From assembly GCA_021496925.1 (NCBI GenBank), contig CP053915.1, positions 4,615,501-4,679,500 of the forward strand: 64,000 nucleotides of DNA. The letters are read 5' to 3'. A model generated the notes under the pieces. It saw only the letters and a list, made by a program, of their open reading frames with translations. It was not told the origin of the DNA and ran no database searches. Numbering within the stretch: position 1 is the stretch's first letter; every line of letters starts with the position of its first letter. The DNA is from Acidovorax sp. YS12 (GTDB lineage Bacteria; Pseudomonadota; Gammaproteobacteria; Burkholderiales; Burkholderiaceae_C). Positions 31,659 through 40,101 of this stretch are shown here, piece by piece. The position numbers and the translations under genes are program-made.

Positions 31659-32363
31659 TTGGCACACACTGACACGCAGGCCCGCCGCCCCCGGCTGGCC
31701 CTGTTCGACCTCGACCACACCCTGCTGCCGCTCGACTCGGACTACGAGTGGGGCGAGTTCACCATCCGCATCGGCTGGCGCGACGCGGCCGAGTTCGGCC
31801 GGCGCAACGCTGCCTTCTACGCCGACTACCAGGCCGGCCGTCTCAACGTGCCCGACTACGTGCGCTTCGCCACCGAGGCCGTGCGCGAGCGCGGCCCGCA
31901 GGAGGCGGCGCAGGCGCACGCGCGCTTCATGCGCGAGGTCATCGCGCCCGCCATCCGCCCCGAGGCGCTGGCGCTGCTGCGCCGCCACCAGGCGGCGGGC
32001 GACCAGGTGCTCATCGTCACCGCCACCAACGAATTCGTCACGCGCCCCATCGCCCAGGCGCTGGGCGTGCCCGAGCTGCTGGCGCTGGAGCTGGAACGCG
32101 GCCCCGACGGCTGGTACACCGGCGAGATCGCGGGCGAAGCCACCATGCGCGAAGGCAAGGTGCGCCGCATGGCGCGCTGGCTGGCCGAGCGCGGCCTGGC
32201 CTGGGACGCGGTGGAGAGCACCTTCTACAGCGACTCCACCAACGACCTGCCCCTGCTGGAGACCGTGAACCACCCCGTGGCCACCAACCCCGACGCGCGC
32301 CTGCGCGCCATCGCGCAAGCGCGCGGCTGGCCCATCCTCGACCTGTTTTCCGAGCAACCATGA
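31659..32363 (+). CDS. HAD-IB family phosphatase (SerB-like)
   Basis: The 234-residue protein has HAD motif I FDLDHTLLPLDSD, motif II VTATNEF, a motif III lysine (REGKVRRMARWL) and motif IV YSDSTNDLPLLE. It is typical of subfamily IB phosphatases near histidinol-phosphate and phosphoserine phosphatases. No ATG stands near the start. TTG 31659 is the best candidate, although the strong AGGAGG at 31629-31634 is 25 nt away. The open frame continues upstream into a palindromic repeat, which may have changed the 5' end. It overlaps pcnB by 4 bp (ATGA). Confidence 0.8.
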   Translation: MAHTDTQARRPRLALFDLDHTLLPLDSDYEWGEFTIRIGWRDAAEFGRRNAAFYADYQAGRLNVPDYVRFATEAVRERGPQEAAQAHARFMREVIAPAIRPEALALLRRHQAAGDQVLIVTATNEFVTRPIAQALGVPELLALELERGPDGWYTGEIAGEATMREGKVRRMARWLAERGLAWDAVESTFYSDSTNDLPLLETVNHPVATNPDARLRAIAQARGWPILDLFSEQP

Positions 32364-33922
32364 TCAAGACTTTCATCGACAAGCTGCTGGGCAAGGCCGA
32401 AGGCGCGAAGCCGCGCAAGCCGCGTTTCGGCAAGCGCGTGGACGTGCCCGCCAGCGTGCACGGCATCAACCCCGAGCTGGTGGACCGGCGCGCGGTGGAC
32501 GTGGTGCGCACGCTGCAGGATGCGGGCTTCGAGGCCTACATCGTCGGCGGCGCCGTGCGCGACCTGCTGCTGGGCCTGCGCCCCAAGGACTTCGACGTGG
32601 CCACCAACGCCACGCCCGAGCAGGTCAAGGGCCTGTTCCGGCGCGCCTTCATCATCGGCAAGCGCTTTCGCATCGTGCACGTGGTGCACGGGCGCGGGCG
32701 CGAGCACGAGGTGATCGAGGTCTCCACCTTCCGCGCCTACCTGGACAACAGCGCGGCCGAGCAGGTCAGCGGCAACGAGCGCACCAGCAAGGCCCAGCTC
32801 TCGGGCATGCAGCATGCCGTGGACGCTTCGGGCCGCGTGCTGCGCGACAACGTCTGGGGCCCGCAGGACCAGGACGCGGCGCGGCGCGACTTCACCGTCA
32901 ACGCCATGTACTACGACCCCGAGACCCAGGTCGTGGTGGACTACCACAAGGGCATCGAGGACGCGCAAAAGCGCGTGCTGCGCATGATCGGCGACCCGGC
33001 CACGCGCTACCGCGAGGACCCGGTGCGCATCATCCGCGCCGTGCGCTTCGCCGCCAAGCTCTCCAGCCTCGGCTTTGCCCTGGAGCCCAAGACCGGCAAG
33101 CCCCTGGTGGCCAGCCAGCACCTGCTGCAGGAGGTGCCGCAAAGCCGCCTGTTCGACGAAATGCTCAAGCTGCTGCAGACCGGCCACGCGCTGGCCTCGG
33201 TGGAGCAACTGCAGAAGCTCGGGCTGGAAAAAGGCATCTACCCGCTGCTCGACGTGGTGGTGCAGCGCGCCGGCAACCCGCTGGTGCGCGCCGTGCTGCA
33301 GGACACCGACCGCCGCGTGGCCGAGGGCAAGGCCGTGGCGCCGAGCTTCCTGCTCGCCTGCGTGCTGTGGCAGGACGTGAAGGCCGGCTGGGAGCAGCGC
33401 CTGGCGCGCGGCGAGCACGCCTTCCCGGCGCTGCAGGATGCCATCGACGAAGCGTTCGAGCAGCGCATCGGCGACGTCTCGGGCCGTGGCAAGCTGGCCG
33501 CCGACATGCGCGAGATCTGGGTCATGCAGCCGCGCTTCGACAAGCGCTCGGGCAGCCAGCCGTTCAGCATGGTGGCGCACATCCGCTTCCGCGCCGGGTT
33601 CGACTTCTTCCGCCTGCGCGCCGACGTGGGCGAGGCCAGCGACGAGCTGGTCGAGTGGTGGCAGGAGTTCTCCCTGACCGACGACGCGCGCCGCGAGGAC
33701 ATGATGGCCCAGGTGCGCGAGGAGCAGCGCCAGGCCCAGCGCGCCCAGCAGCGCAAGGCCCCGGCCGTGGCGCACCGCGTGCCCAAGGCCGATGGCGCCG
33801 AGCCGCCGGCCCCGGCGGACGACGCCGCCCCCGCCACCGACGCGCCGAAGAAGCGCCGCCGCCGCCGCCGCAAGCCCGGCGGCGGGCAGGGCGGCGCCAG
33901 CGATGCGGGGCAGGGTGACTGA
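32360..33922 (+). CDS. pcnB: Poly(A) polymerase I
   Basis: PcnB adds poly(A) tails to RNA 3' ends, promoting decay. The 520-residue class II nucleotidyltransferase has YIVGGAVRDLLLGLRPKDFD with the catalytic DxD, ATNATPEQVKGLFRRAFIIG, RRDFTVNAMYY, and YREDPVRIIRAVRFAAKL. The C-terminus is a low-complexity basic tail (KKRRRRRRKPGGG), as in many PcnB proteins. It is coupled to the HAD gene upstream and to folK downstream, as in many proteobacteria. Confidence 0.95.
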   Translation: MIKTFIDKLLGKAEGAKPRKPRFGKRVDVPASVHGINPELVDRRAVDVVRTLQDAGFEAYIVGGAVRDLLLGLRPKDFDVATNATPEQVKGLFRRAFIIGKRFRIVHVVHGRGREHEVIEVSTFRAYLDNSAAEQVSGNERTSKAQLSGMQHAVDASGRVLRDNVWGPQDQDAARRDFTVNAMYYDPETQVVVDYHKGIEDAQKRVLRMIGDPATRYREDPVRIIRAVRFAAKLSSLGFALEPKTGKPLVASQHLLQEVPQSRLFDEMLKLLQTGHALASVEQLQKLGLEKGIYPLLDVVVQRAGNPLVRAVLQDTDRRVAEGKAVAPSFLLACVLWQDVKAGWEQRLARGEHAFPALQDAIDEAFEQRIGDVSGRGKLAADMREIWVMQPRFDKRSGSQPFSMVAHIRFRAGFDFFRLRADVGEASDELVEWWQEFSLTDDARREDMMAQVREEQRQAQRAQQRKAPAVAHRVPKADGAEPPAPADDAAPATDAPKKRRRRRRKPGGGQGGASDAGQGD

Positions 33923-34397
33923 CCCTGTTTTTTCGGCCCCGGCCTGGATCGGCCTGGGCGCCAACCTCGGCGATGCGCGCGCCGCGCTGGCGGGTGCCGT
34001 GCAGGCCATGGCGCGGCTCCCCGGCACCGATGTGCTGCGTGTGTCCTCGCTGTACCGCAGCGCGCCCGTGGACGCCACCGGCCCGGACTACCTGAACGCC
34101 GTGGCCGCGCTGCGCACCGCGCTGGCGCCGCAGGCGCTGCTGCAGGCCCTGCAGGCGCTGGAGCAGGCGGCGGGCCGCGAGCGCCCCTACCGCAACGCGC
34201 CGCGCACGCTGGACCTCGACGTGCTGCTCTACGGCGACCAGTCCATCGCCACCCCCACGCTCACCGTGCCGCACCCGCGCCTGTGGGAGCGCGCCTTCGT
34301 GCTGCGGCCGCTGGCCGAGTTGCGCCCCGGCTGGGCCACGCCCGAACAGCTGCAGGCCGTGGCCGGGCAGCGCATCGAATGCCTGGGGGCGTGGTGA
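33903..34397 (+). CDS. folK: HPPK, folate biosynthesis
   Basis: FolK (2-amino-4-hydroxy-6-hydroxymethyldihydropteridine diphosphokinase) transfers pyrophosphate from ATP to hydroxymethyl-dihydropterin. The 164-residue frame has the motifs IGLGANLGD, VSSLYRSAPVDATGPDYLN, RPYRNAPRTLDLDVLLYGD and VPHPRLWERAFVLRPLAEL. ATG 33903 overlaps the pcnB end by 20 bp; a GTG at 33915 overlapping by 8 bp is an equally plausible start. The pcnB-folK order is conserved in proteobacteria. Confidence 0.94.
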   Translation: MRGRVTDPVFSAPAWIGLGANLGDARAALAGAVQAMARLPGTDVLRVSSLYRSAPVDATGPDYLNAVAALRTALAPQALLQALQALEQAAGRERPYRNAPRTLDLDVLLYGDQSIATPTLTVPHPRLWERAFVLRPLAELRPGWATPEQLQAVAGQRIECLGAW

Positions 34398-34458
34398 CTC
34401 GCATTACGATGCGTACCCGTTTCCTCCATCCCTCCGCGCCCTTTGCCTTTATGTACTC

Positions 34459-34510
34459 AAATTTCATAGCTGCTACCGCTTGCCAGCAAAGGGCTGGAGG
34501 GCAATTTGAT
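34459..34510 (+). repeat. Palindromic repeat copy between folK and the GT2 gene
   Basis: AAATTTCATAGCTGCTACCGC, a loop, then AAAGGGCTGGAGGGCAATTT. A few mismatches from the core are present (CTACCGC for CCAGCGC). The outer ends AAATT and AATTT also pair. Confidence 0.8.
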
Positions 34511-34551
34511 GCCTTTTCGGGCGCAGCCGCGCGGCTGCGCGGGAGCGCGCC

Positions 34552-35532
34552 ATGAACCCTCCAAGCCCTGCCATGCAGCCGCCGCGTGAACTGGCATCGC
34601 TCTCCTGCGTCGTGCCCTGCTACAACGAGGCGCGCAACCTGGAGCAACTGCTGCCGCTGCTGCGCGCCAAGCTGGCCAGCCTGGCGCCGCGCTGGGAGAT
34701 CGTGCTGGTGGACGACGGCAGCACCGACGCCACGGCCGAGCGCATGCGCGAGTGGACGCGCGAGCCCGGCGTGCGCGCCGTGCTGCTGTCGCGCAACTTC
34801 GGCAAGGAGGCGGCGCTGAGCGCGGGCCTCGAAGCCGCCGCGGGCGACGCGGTGGTGATGATGGACTCCGACATGCAGCACCCGCCGGCGCTGCTCGACA
34901 CCTTCGTGCGCCACTGGCGCGCCGGGGCCGACGTGGTGTACGCCGTGCGCGAGCACCGCGAGGCCGAATCGGCCTTCAAGCGCGTGGGCACCGACTGGTT
35001 CTACGGCCTCATCAACGGCGGCGAGCGCTTCCGCCTGCCGCCGGGCGCGGGCGACTTCCGCCTCATGGACCGCAAGGTGGTGCAGGCGCTGCTGGCGCTG
35101 CCCGAGCGCAACCGTTTCATGAAGGGCCTGTACGCCTGGGTCGGCTTCGACGCCGTGGCCGTGCCCTACCTGCCCGACGAACGTGCCCACGGCACCAGCC
35201 ATTTCAGCAAGCGGCGCCTGATCCGCTTCGGCATCGACGGGCTCACCGCCTTCTCGGTGTGGCCGCTGCGCGCGGTGATCGGGCTGGGCTTTGTGCTGGC
35301 GCTGGCGGCGTTCGGCTACGGCGCGTACCTGACGCTCGAATACTTCCTGCACGGCCACGAAGTCGGCGGCTGGACCACCATCGTCGTCAGCCTGATGCTG
35401 TTCGTCGGCATCCAGCTCGTGTCGCTCGGCGTGGTGGCCGAGTACGTGGGGCGCATCTACGAAGAGGTCAAGTGCCGGCCGCTGTACCTGGTCAAGCGCG
35501 AGCTGGGCCGGGGCCTGCGGGACGAGGCATGA
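34552..35532 (+). CDS. GT2 glycosyltransferase (ArnC/FlmF2-like)
   Basis: The 326-residue protein has a GT-A domain (VVPCYNEARNLEQLLPLL, VDDGSTDAT, MMDSDMQHPP with the DxD) and two C-terminal membrane segments (residues about 235-300). This is the layout of polyprenyl-phosphate glycosyltransferases such as ArnC, GtrB and FlmF2. It probably loads a sugar from a UDP donor onto undecaprenyl phosphate at the cytoplasmic face. A GGGAG ribosome site precedes ATG 34552. Its stop overlaps the start of the GT39 gene (ATGA). Confidence 0.88.
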   Translation: MNPPSPAMQPPRELASLSCVVPCYNEARNLEQLLPLLRAKLASLAPRWEIVLVDDGSTDATAERMREWTREPGVRAVLLSRNFGKEAALSAGLEAAAGDAVVMMDSDMQHPPALLDTFVRHWRAGADVVYAVREHREAESAFKRVGTDWFYGLINGGERFRLPPGAGDFRLMDRKVVQALLALPERNRFMKGLYAWVGFDAVAVPYLPDERAHGTSHFSKRRLIRFGIDGLTAFSVWPLRAVIGLGFVLALAAFGYGAYLTLEYFLHGHEVGGWTTIVVSLMLFVGIQLVSLGVVAEYVGRIYEEVKCRPLYLVKRELGRGLRDEA

Positions 35533-37118
35533 GCCGCCACGAACAGGGCGCCGGACACGGCGGCGCCTGGCGCGACGCCCTGGCCACCCTGGCCCTGGTG
35601 GCGGCCTGGCTCGCCGCCACGGCCTGGCTGCGCCCCCTCATGGTGCCCGACGAAGGGCGCTACGCCGGCGTGGCCTGGGAGATGGTGCGCTCGGGCGACT
35701 GGCTCACCCCCACGCTCAACGGCCTGCCGTTCTTCCACAAGCCGCCGCTGTTCTACTGGCTCTCGGGGGCGGCGCTGTCGCTGTTCGGGCTGGTGGAGAT
35801 CGCCGGGCGCGCGGCCTCGCTGTGCGGCGCCACGCTGGGCAGCATGGCGCTGTACCTGTTCACGCGCCACTGGTGCGGGCAGGCGGCGGCGCGGCGCACG
35901 CTGTGGGTGCTGCTGTTGCAGCCGCTGCTGTTCATCGGCGGGCAGTTCGCCAACCTCGACATGCTGGTGGCCGGCTGCATCACCGCCACGGTGCTGGCAC
36001 TGGCGCACGCGGCGCTGCGCTTCGAGCAGGGCCAGCCGCACCGCCGCGCGCTCTGGCTGGGCTACGCGCTGGCCGGGCTGGGCGTGCTGGCCAAGGGGCT
36101 GATCGGCTTTGTCATCCCGGCGCTGACGCTGGGCCTGTGGCTGCTGCTGCGCTGGCGCTGGCGCACGCTGTGGGCGCTGCTGAGTTTGCCCGGCGCGGGC
36201 ATCTTCCTGCTGGTGGCGGCGCCCTGGTACGTGGCCATGCAGATGCGCTTCGACGACTTCCTGCACTACTTCTTCGTGGTGCAGCATTTCCAGCGCTTCT
36301 CGGTGGGCGGCTTCAACAACGTCATGCCGGTGTGGTTCTATCCCGCCGTGCTGGCGCTGCTGAGCCTGCCCAGCCTGGTGTGGTGCCCGCACCTGCTCGA
36401 CCGCGGCTACTGGGCCGAGGCGGTGGGCGCACGGGCCACGCCGCAGGGTGCGGTGCGCCTGCTGATGCTGGTGGCCGTGGGCAGCGTGCTGCTGTTCTTC
36501 TCCATCCCCAAGTCCAAGCTGGTGGGCTACGTGCTGCCGGCCGTGGCGCCGCTGGCCTGGCTGCTGGCCGACGCCAGCCAGCGCCTGGCCACCACCCCGG
36601 GGCGCCGCCGCGCCTGGGCCGCCAGCGTCGCCAGCGGCGGGCTGCTGGCGCTGGCCGTGGTGGGGTGGCTGACGGTGCACCAGGACTATTCGCTGCGCAG
36701 CCTGGGCCAGACATTGGGCGCCGAGCGCCAGGCGGACGAGCCCGTCTACATGCTCGAGGAATACTTCTACGACGTGCCGTTCTACGCCCGCCTGCGCGCG
36801 CCGGTGCACGTGGTGGACGACTGGGGCACGCCCGCCGTGAAGCAGCGCGACAACTGGCGCAAGGAAATCGCCGACGCCGGCGAGTTCGACCCGGCCGCCG
36901 CGCGGCGCCTGCTGCTGCGCCCCGAGGCGCTGCTGCCCGCGTTGTGTGTGGCGCCCGTGGGCTGGGTGCTGGCCGAGCAGTACCTGGCCCCGCGCTACCC
37001 CTTCCTGGCGCAGGCCGAGGCGGTGCGCACGGTGCACGAGATCACGCTGTGGCGCGTGCGCTCCGCGCAGCTCACTGCGTGCGCAGAAACGCCCAATGGC
37101 GGCTCAGCAGGTAAGTGA
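35529..37118 (+). CDS. GT39 (ArnT/FlmK-like) lipid-linked glycosyltransferase
   Basis: The 529-residue protein has about 12 membrane segments and the PMT/ArnT catalytic loop PDEGRYAGVAWEM (residues about 38-51) followed by FFHKPPLFYWLSGA, characteristic of ArnT-like enzymes that move a sugar from undecaprenyl phosphate to lipid A. The C-terminal part is periplasmic. With the GT2, the GtrA-like protein and the YdjC deacetylase it forms a plausible lipid A modification set. Its 3' end overlaps the convergent gtrA-like gene by 47 bp. Confidence 0.88.
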   Translation: MSRHEQGAGHGGAWRDALATLALVAAWLAATAWLRPLMVPDEGRYAGVAWEMVRSGDWLTPTLNGLPFFHKPPLFYWLSGAALSLFGLVEIAGRAASLCGATLGSMALYLFTRHWCGQAAARRTLWVLLLQPLLFIGGQFANLDMLVAGCITATVLALAHAALRFEQGQPHRRALWLGYALAGLGVLAKGLIGFVIPALTLGLWLLLRWRWRTLWALLSLPGAGIFLLVAAPWYVAMQMRFDDFLHYFFVVQHFQRFSVGGFNNVMPVWFYPAVLALLSLPSLVWCPHLLDRGYWAEAVGARATPQGAVRLLMLVAVGSVLLFFSIPKSKLVGYVLPAVAPLAWLLADASQRLATTPGRRRAWAASVASGGLLALAVVGWLTVHQDYSLRSLGQTLGAERQADEPVYMLEEYFYDVPFYARLRAPVHVVDDWGTPAVKQRDNWRKEIADAGEFDPAAARRLLLRPEALLPALCVAPVGWVLAEQYLAPRYPFLAQAEAVRTVHEITLWRVRSAQLTACAETPNGGSAGK

Positions 37119-37509
37119 GCCCGGCCACGCCGACGAGCACGATCGCCAGCAGAATGTCGTAGCGCGCGCGGGTCCAGTGCAGCAGCAGCGCGTAGGCGGC
37201 CTCGTTGATGGCGAAGCCCCCGGCCGAGATGGCGAAGAAGCGCAGCGCGGCCCGGCCCATGCCGTTGCCGTGGCCGCGAAAGCTCAGGAAATGGTGGCCG
37301 CTGAACGAGACGGCGAACGCCACCAGCCAGCCCGCCACGTTGGCCTGCAGCGGCGCCAGCCCGCCCAGTGCCACGCAGGCGGTGGCCACGCTCCAGTGCA
37401 CGGCGGCGGCGGCGCAGCCGACGACGATGAACCAGGCCACGCGCCCGCGCTGGCGCTTGAACAGGAACGAGGAATGAGCAAGACGGAGATGGCGGTCGGT
37501 ACGGTGCAT
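37072..37509 (-). CDS. GtrA family membrane protein (putative flippase)
   Basis: The 145-residue protein has four membrane segments (VAWFIVVGCAAAAVHWSVAT, NVAGWLVAFAVSFSGHHFLS, then two more) and the GtrA end LTYLLSRHWAFLRTQ. GtrA proteins are thought to flip undecaprenyl-phosphate sugars. The start is uncertain: ATG 37509 is used, ATG 37524 is possible, and neither has a clear ribosome site. It lies antisense between two plus-strand genes, overlapping the 3' end of one and the 5' end of the next. Confidence 0.8.
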   Translation of the reverse strand: MHRTDRHLRLAHSSFLFKRQRGRVAWFIVVGCAAAAVHWSVATACVALGGLAPLQANVAGWLVAFAVSFSGHHFLSFRGHGNGMGRAALRFFAISAGGFAINEAAYALLLHWTRARYDILLAIVLVGVAGLTYLLSRHWAFLRTQ

Positions 37510-38355
37510 GAGGCGCCGCAGCATAGCAGCAGCGGGCGCGGCATCGCCCTGTGCGTGGACGACTATGGCCTGAACGACGGCGTCAACCAGGCCGTGCTGG
37601 CGCTGGCGCGGCTGGGACGGGTGCAGGCCGTCTCGGCCATGGTGGGCGGGCCGGCCTGGGGCCAGGGCGCGCCCGCGCTGCGCGCCCTGGACGGTGCGGC
37701 GGTCGAGGTCGGGCTGCACCTGGACCTGACCGAGTGTGCGCTCGACCCGGCGCTGCGTTTTCCGCTGTCGCGGCTTATTGCCCTGGCTTACCTGGGACAG
37801 CTCGACCGCAACGCCCTGCAGCGCGAAATCGCCGCGCAGCTCGACGCCTTCGAGCACGCCATGGGCCGGGCGCCGGCCTACGTGGACGGCCACCAGCACG
37901 TGCACCAGCTGCCCGTGGTGCGCACGCTGCTGCTGGCCGAGCTGGCGCGCCGCTACCCCCAGGGCGGGCTGTGGCTGCGCGCCACGCGCAGTGCGCCGCG
38001 CGCCGCCCATGCCGACGCGCGCACCGCTTTCAAGAGCCAGGTCATCGCCACCCTGGGCAGCCGCGCGCTGGCCGCGCTGGCGCGGCGCCAGGGCCTGCGG
38101 CAGAACGCCTGCCTGCTGGGGGTGTACGACTTCACCGGCGGGGCCGACGGCTACCGCGCGCGCCTGGCGCGCTGGCTGCATGCCGCGCGCCAGGGCGATC
38201 TGCTGATGTGCCACGTGGGCCTGCCCACCACGCTGCCCGACGTGCTGGCCGGCGCGCGCCAGGATGAGTTCGCCGTCATCGGCGGGCCGGCGTTCGGCGC
38301 GCTGCTGGAGCAGGCCCAGGTGCGCCTGCAGCCCATGCGGGAACTCCTGGTTTGA
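37474..38355 (+). CDS. YdjC/ChbG-family carbohydrate deacetylase (NaxD-like)
   Basis: The 293-residue protein has the YdjC metal-site motifs ALCVDDYGLNDGVNQA (Asp pair) and VDGHQHVHQLP (His pair), plus VEVGLHLDLTE. Members include ChbG, HpnK and NaxD, which removes the acetyl group from undecaprenyl-phosphate GalNAc or GlcNAc. Beside GT2 and ArnT-like genes, a NaxD/LgmC-like role in lipid A modification is the best reading. ATG 37474 has AGGAACGAGGA upstream. The stop at 38355 lies in the TTTGATAG start of a palindromic repeat. Confidence 0.88.
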   Translation: MSKTEMAVGTVHEAPQHSSSGRGIALCVDDYGLNDGVNQAVLALARLGRVQAVSAMVGGPAWGQGAPALRALDGAAVEVGLHLDLTECALDPALRFPLSRLIALAYLGQLDRNALQREIAAQLDAFEHAMGRAPAYVDGHQHVHQLPVVRTLLLAELARRYPQGGLWLRATRSAPRAAHADARTAFKSQVIATLGSRALAALARRQGLRQNACLLGVYDFTGGADGYRARLARWLHAARQGDLLMCHVGLPTTLPDVLAGARQDEFAVIGGPAFGALLEQAQVRLQPMRELLV

Positions 38356-38400
38356 TAGCTGCCAGCGCTTGACTGGCAAGGGCTGGAGGCCTTTTTTACT
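38351..38400 (+). repeat. Palindromic repeat, supplies a stop codon and terminator
   Basis: TTTGATAGCTGCCAGCGCTTG, loop, then CAAGGGCTGGAGGCC and six T residues. TGA of TTTGATAG ends the deacetylase gene, and the T-run extends into the stop of the convergent gene at 38396. It has all the marks of an intrinsic terminator. Confidence 0.88.
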
Positions 38401-38977
38401 TCTTTTGCGCCTCGTACATGCGGAGGATGTCCGAGAGCTTGTCCGCCGTGTCCGCCGTATCGACGGCGGCCTTCAAGCCGGGATTCTGCGTGGCCATCCA
38501 GTCATGGAATTCCTGCGACTTCACGGTGTCGCGCCATCCCGGGTGGGTGCTGTCCATGCGGGCCAGCTCGACATCCACGGAATCGTGGGGCCCGGCGGGG
38601 GCGGGGGCGCCCTGGCCCTGGCCCTGGCCCTGGTACGCGGGCAGCCGGGCCCTTGGCACCTGCATGTTCCCGCCCTCCAGCGCCACGGCGACCATGGCCG
38701 CAGCGCCCGCTGCCGCCAGCAGCCCGAGGGCGGAAACCACCTTGCCCAGCATGGCCCAGACGGCGGGCCCGGCGTAGGCCGATGCCGCTCGCCAGATGCC
38801 GATGTTCGCCAGCGCGGCGTAGGCGCAGAAGGCGAAGACCACGGCGATGGCGGCCGGGCTGCCCGGCGCCAGCAGCCACAGCGCGAGCGCCCATGGCAGG
38901 CTGGCGGCGACGCCGTAGCCCCAGTACGTCCGGGCCAGGCCGGCGCGGCCGCTCCACAGGTTGGTGATGGTATCCAT
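38396..38977 (-). CDS. Uncharacterised membrane protein
   Basis: I do not recognise this 193-residue protein. Residues 1-100 contain three or four hydrophobic segments (TYWGYGVAASLPWALALWLL, VVFAFCAYAALANIGIWRA, ALGLLAAAGAAAMVAVAL); the YWGYG start recalls DUF805-like proteins. Residues 110-140 are a Gln/Gly/Pro-rich linker (YQGQGQGQGAPAPAGP), and residues 145-193 are a soluble helical tail (HPGWRDTVKSQEFHDWMATQ). It is monocistronic, and its stop touches the T-run of a repeat. Confidence 0.7.
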   Translation of the reverse strand: MDTITNLWSGRAGLARTYWGYGVAASLPWALALWLLAPGSPAAIAVVFAFCAYAALANIGIWRAASAYAGPAVWAMLGKVVSALGLLAAAGAAAMVAVALEGGNMQVPRARLPAYQGQGQGQGAPAPAGPHDSVDVELARMDSTHPGWRDTVKSQEFHDWMATQNPGLKAAVDTADTADKLSDILRMYEAQKK

Positions 38978-39071
38978 GGTGTTCTTTCGGAGTGCAGTCA
39001 GTTACCCATGGCGTTGCGCGCCACCGGCAGCCCACGAAACCGGCGCGGCCAGGCCAGCAGACGCCGCGCAA

Positions 39072-39115
39072 GGGCCGCCCCGCCGCGAAGCGGCTCAGGG
39101 GGGTGTCGTTTCACC
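39072..39115 (-). repeat. Post-stop hairpin repeat after the Bug gene
   Basis: On the minus strand: GAAACGACACCCCCCTGAG, then CCGC-TTC-GCGG and a GC-rich tail, directly after the TAA. It is the same pattern as at 20320 and 52281. Confidence 0.6.
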
Positions 39116-40087
39116 TTAGTCCACCTGCGCGCCCGAGGCCTTCACCACCTGCTGGTATTTGGCGCGTTCGCTGGCCATGAAGGTCTCGAACTGCTCCGGC
39201 GTGGTCGGCACGGGTTCGGCCATGAGGGTGGCGAAGCGGGTCTGGGTCTCCGGGGCCTTGAGGGCATCGGTGAACGCCTTGTTCAGCCGCGCGATGGTGG
39301 CGGGCGGCGTGTGCGCCGGGGCCACCAGGCCCCACCAGGTGTCGATGGTGAAGCCCTTGAAGGTATCGGCCAGCGGCGGCACGCCCGGCAGCATGGGGCT
39401 GGCGGCGGTCGATGTGACGGCTAGCGCCTTGAGCTTGCCGGCCTTGATGTTGGGGGCGGCGGCGGCGAGGTTGTCGATGTTGAAATCGACCTCCCCGGCC
39501 AGCAGCGCCAGCTGCGCCGGGTTCGCGCCCCGGTAGGGAATGTGCAGGGCAAAAATCCCCGCCTTCTGCTTGAACATCTCGCCCGCGAGGTGGCCCGCGC
39601 TGCCGTTGCCGCCGCTGCCGTAGTTGAGCTTGCCCGGGTGGGCCTTGGCGTAGGTGACGAGGTCGGCCACGCTGCGGATCTTCAGCTGCTCGGCGCGGGC
39701 CGCGTTCATCACCAGCACGTTGGGCACGCGCACCATCTGCGTGATGGCGGCGAAATCCTTGCCCGCGTCGTAGGGCATGCGCTGGTACAGCCAGGGGTTG
39801 ACGGCGTGTGTGGCCGTGGCGGCCAGGCCGATGGTCATGCCGTCCGGCGCGGCCTTGGCCACGGCATCGGCGCCGATGTTGCCGCCCGCGCCGGCCTTGT
39901 TCTCGATGATCACGGTGCCCAGCGTGTCGCGCACGCGCTCGGCCAGCACGCGCGACGTCACGTCCAGCGGCCCGCCCGGCGGGTAGGGCACGATCAGGCG
40001 GATGGGCGCGTTCTGCGCCAGGGCCAGCGGGGCGGCCAGGGCCATGGCGGCTGCGGCGGTATGGACCAGAAGGGTTCTGCGTTGCAT
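39116..40087 (-). CDS. Bug-family (TctC-like) periplasmic solute receptor
   Basis: The 323-residue protein has a signal peptide (MQRRTLLVHTAAAAMALAAPLALAQ) and the Bug family core: IRLIVPYPPGGPLDVTSRVLA, VIIENKAGAGGNIGADAVAKA, PYRGANPAQLALLAGEVDF and VPPLADTFKGFTIDTWWGLVAP. Such proteins bind carboxylates for tripartite transport or signalling; Comamonadaceae have many without membrane partners, as here. The ligand is unknown. The reductase gene ends 14 bp upstream, so they may be one operon. Confidence 0.9.
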   Translation of the reverse strand: MQRRTLLVHTAAAAMALAAPLALAQNAPIRLIVPYPPGGPLDVTSRVLAERVRDTLGTVIIENKAGAGGNIGADAVAKAAPDGMTIGLAATATHAVNPWLYQRMPYDAGKDFAAITQMVRVPNVLVMNAARAEQLKIRSVADLVTYAKAHPGKLNYGSGGNGSAGHLAGEMFKQKAGIFALHIPYRGANPAQLALLAGEVDFNIDNLAAAAPNIKAGKLKALAVTSTAASPMLPGVPPLADTFKGFTIDTWWGLVAPAHTPPATIARLNKAFTDALKAPETQTRFATLMAEPVPTTPEQFETFMASERAKYQQVVKASGAQVD

Positions 40088-40101
40088 GGTGCGTCGTCCG
40101 T

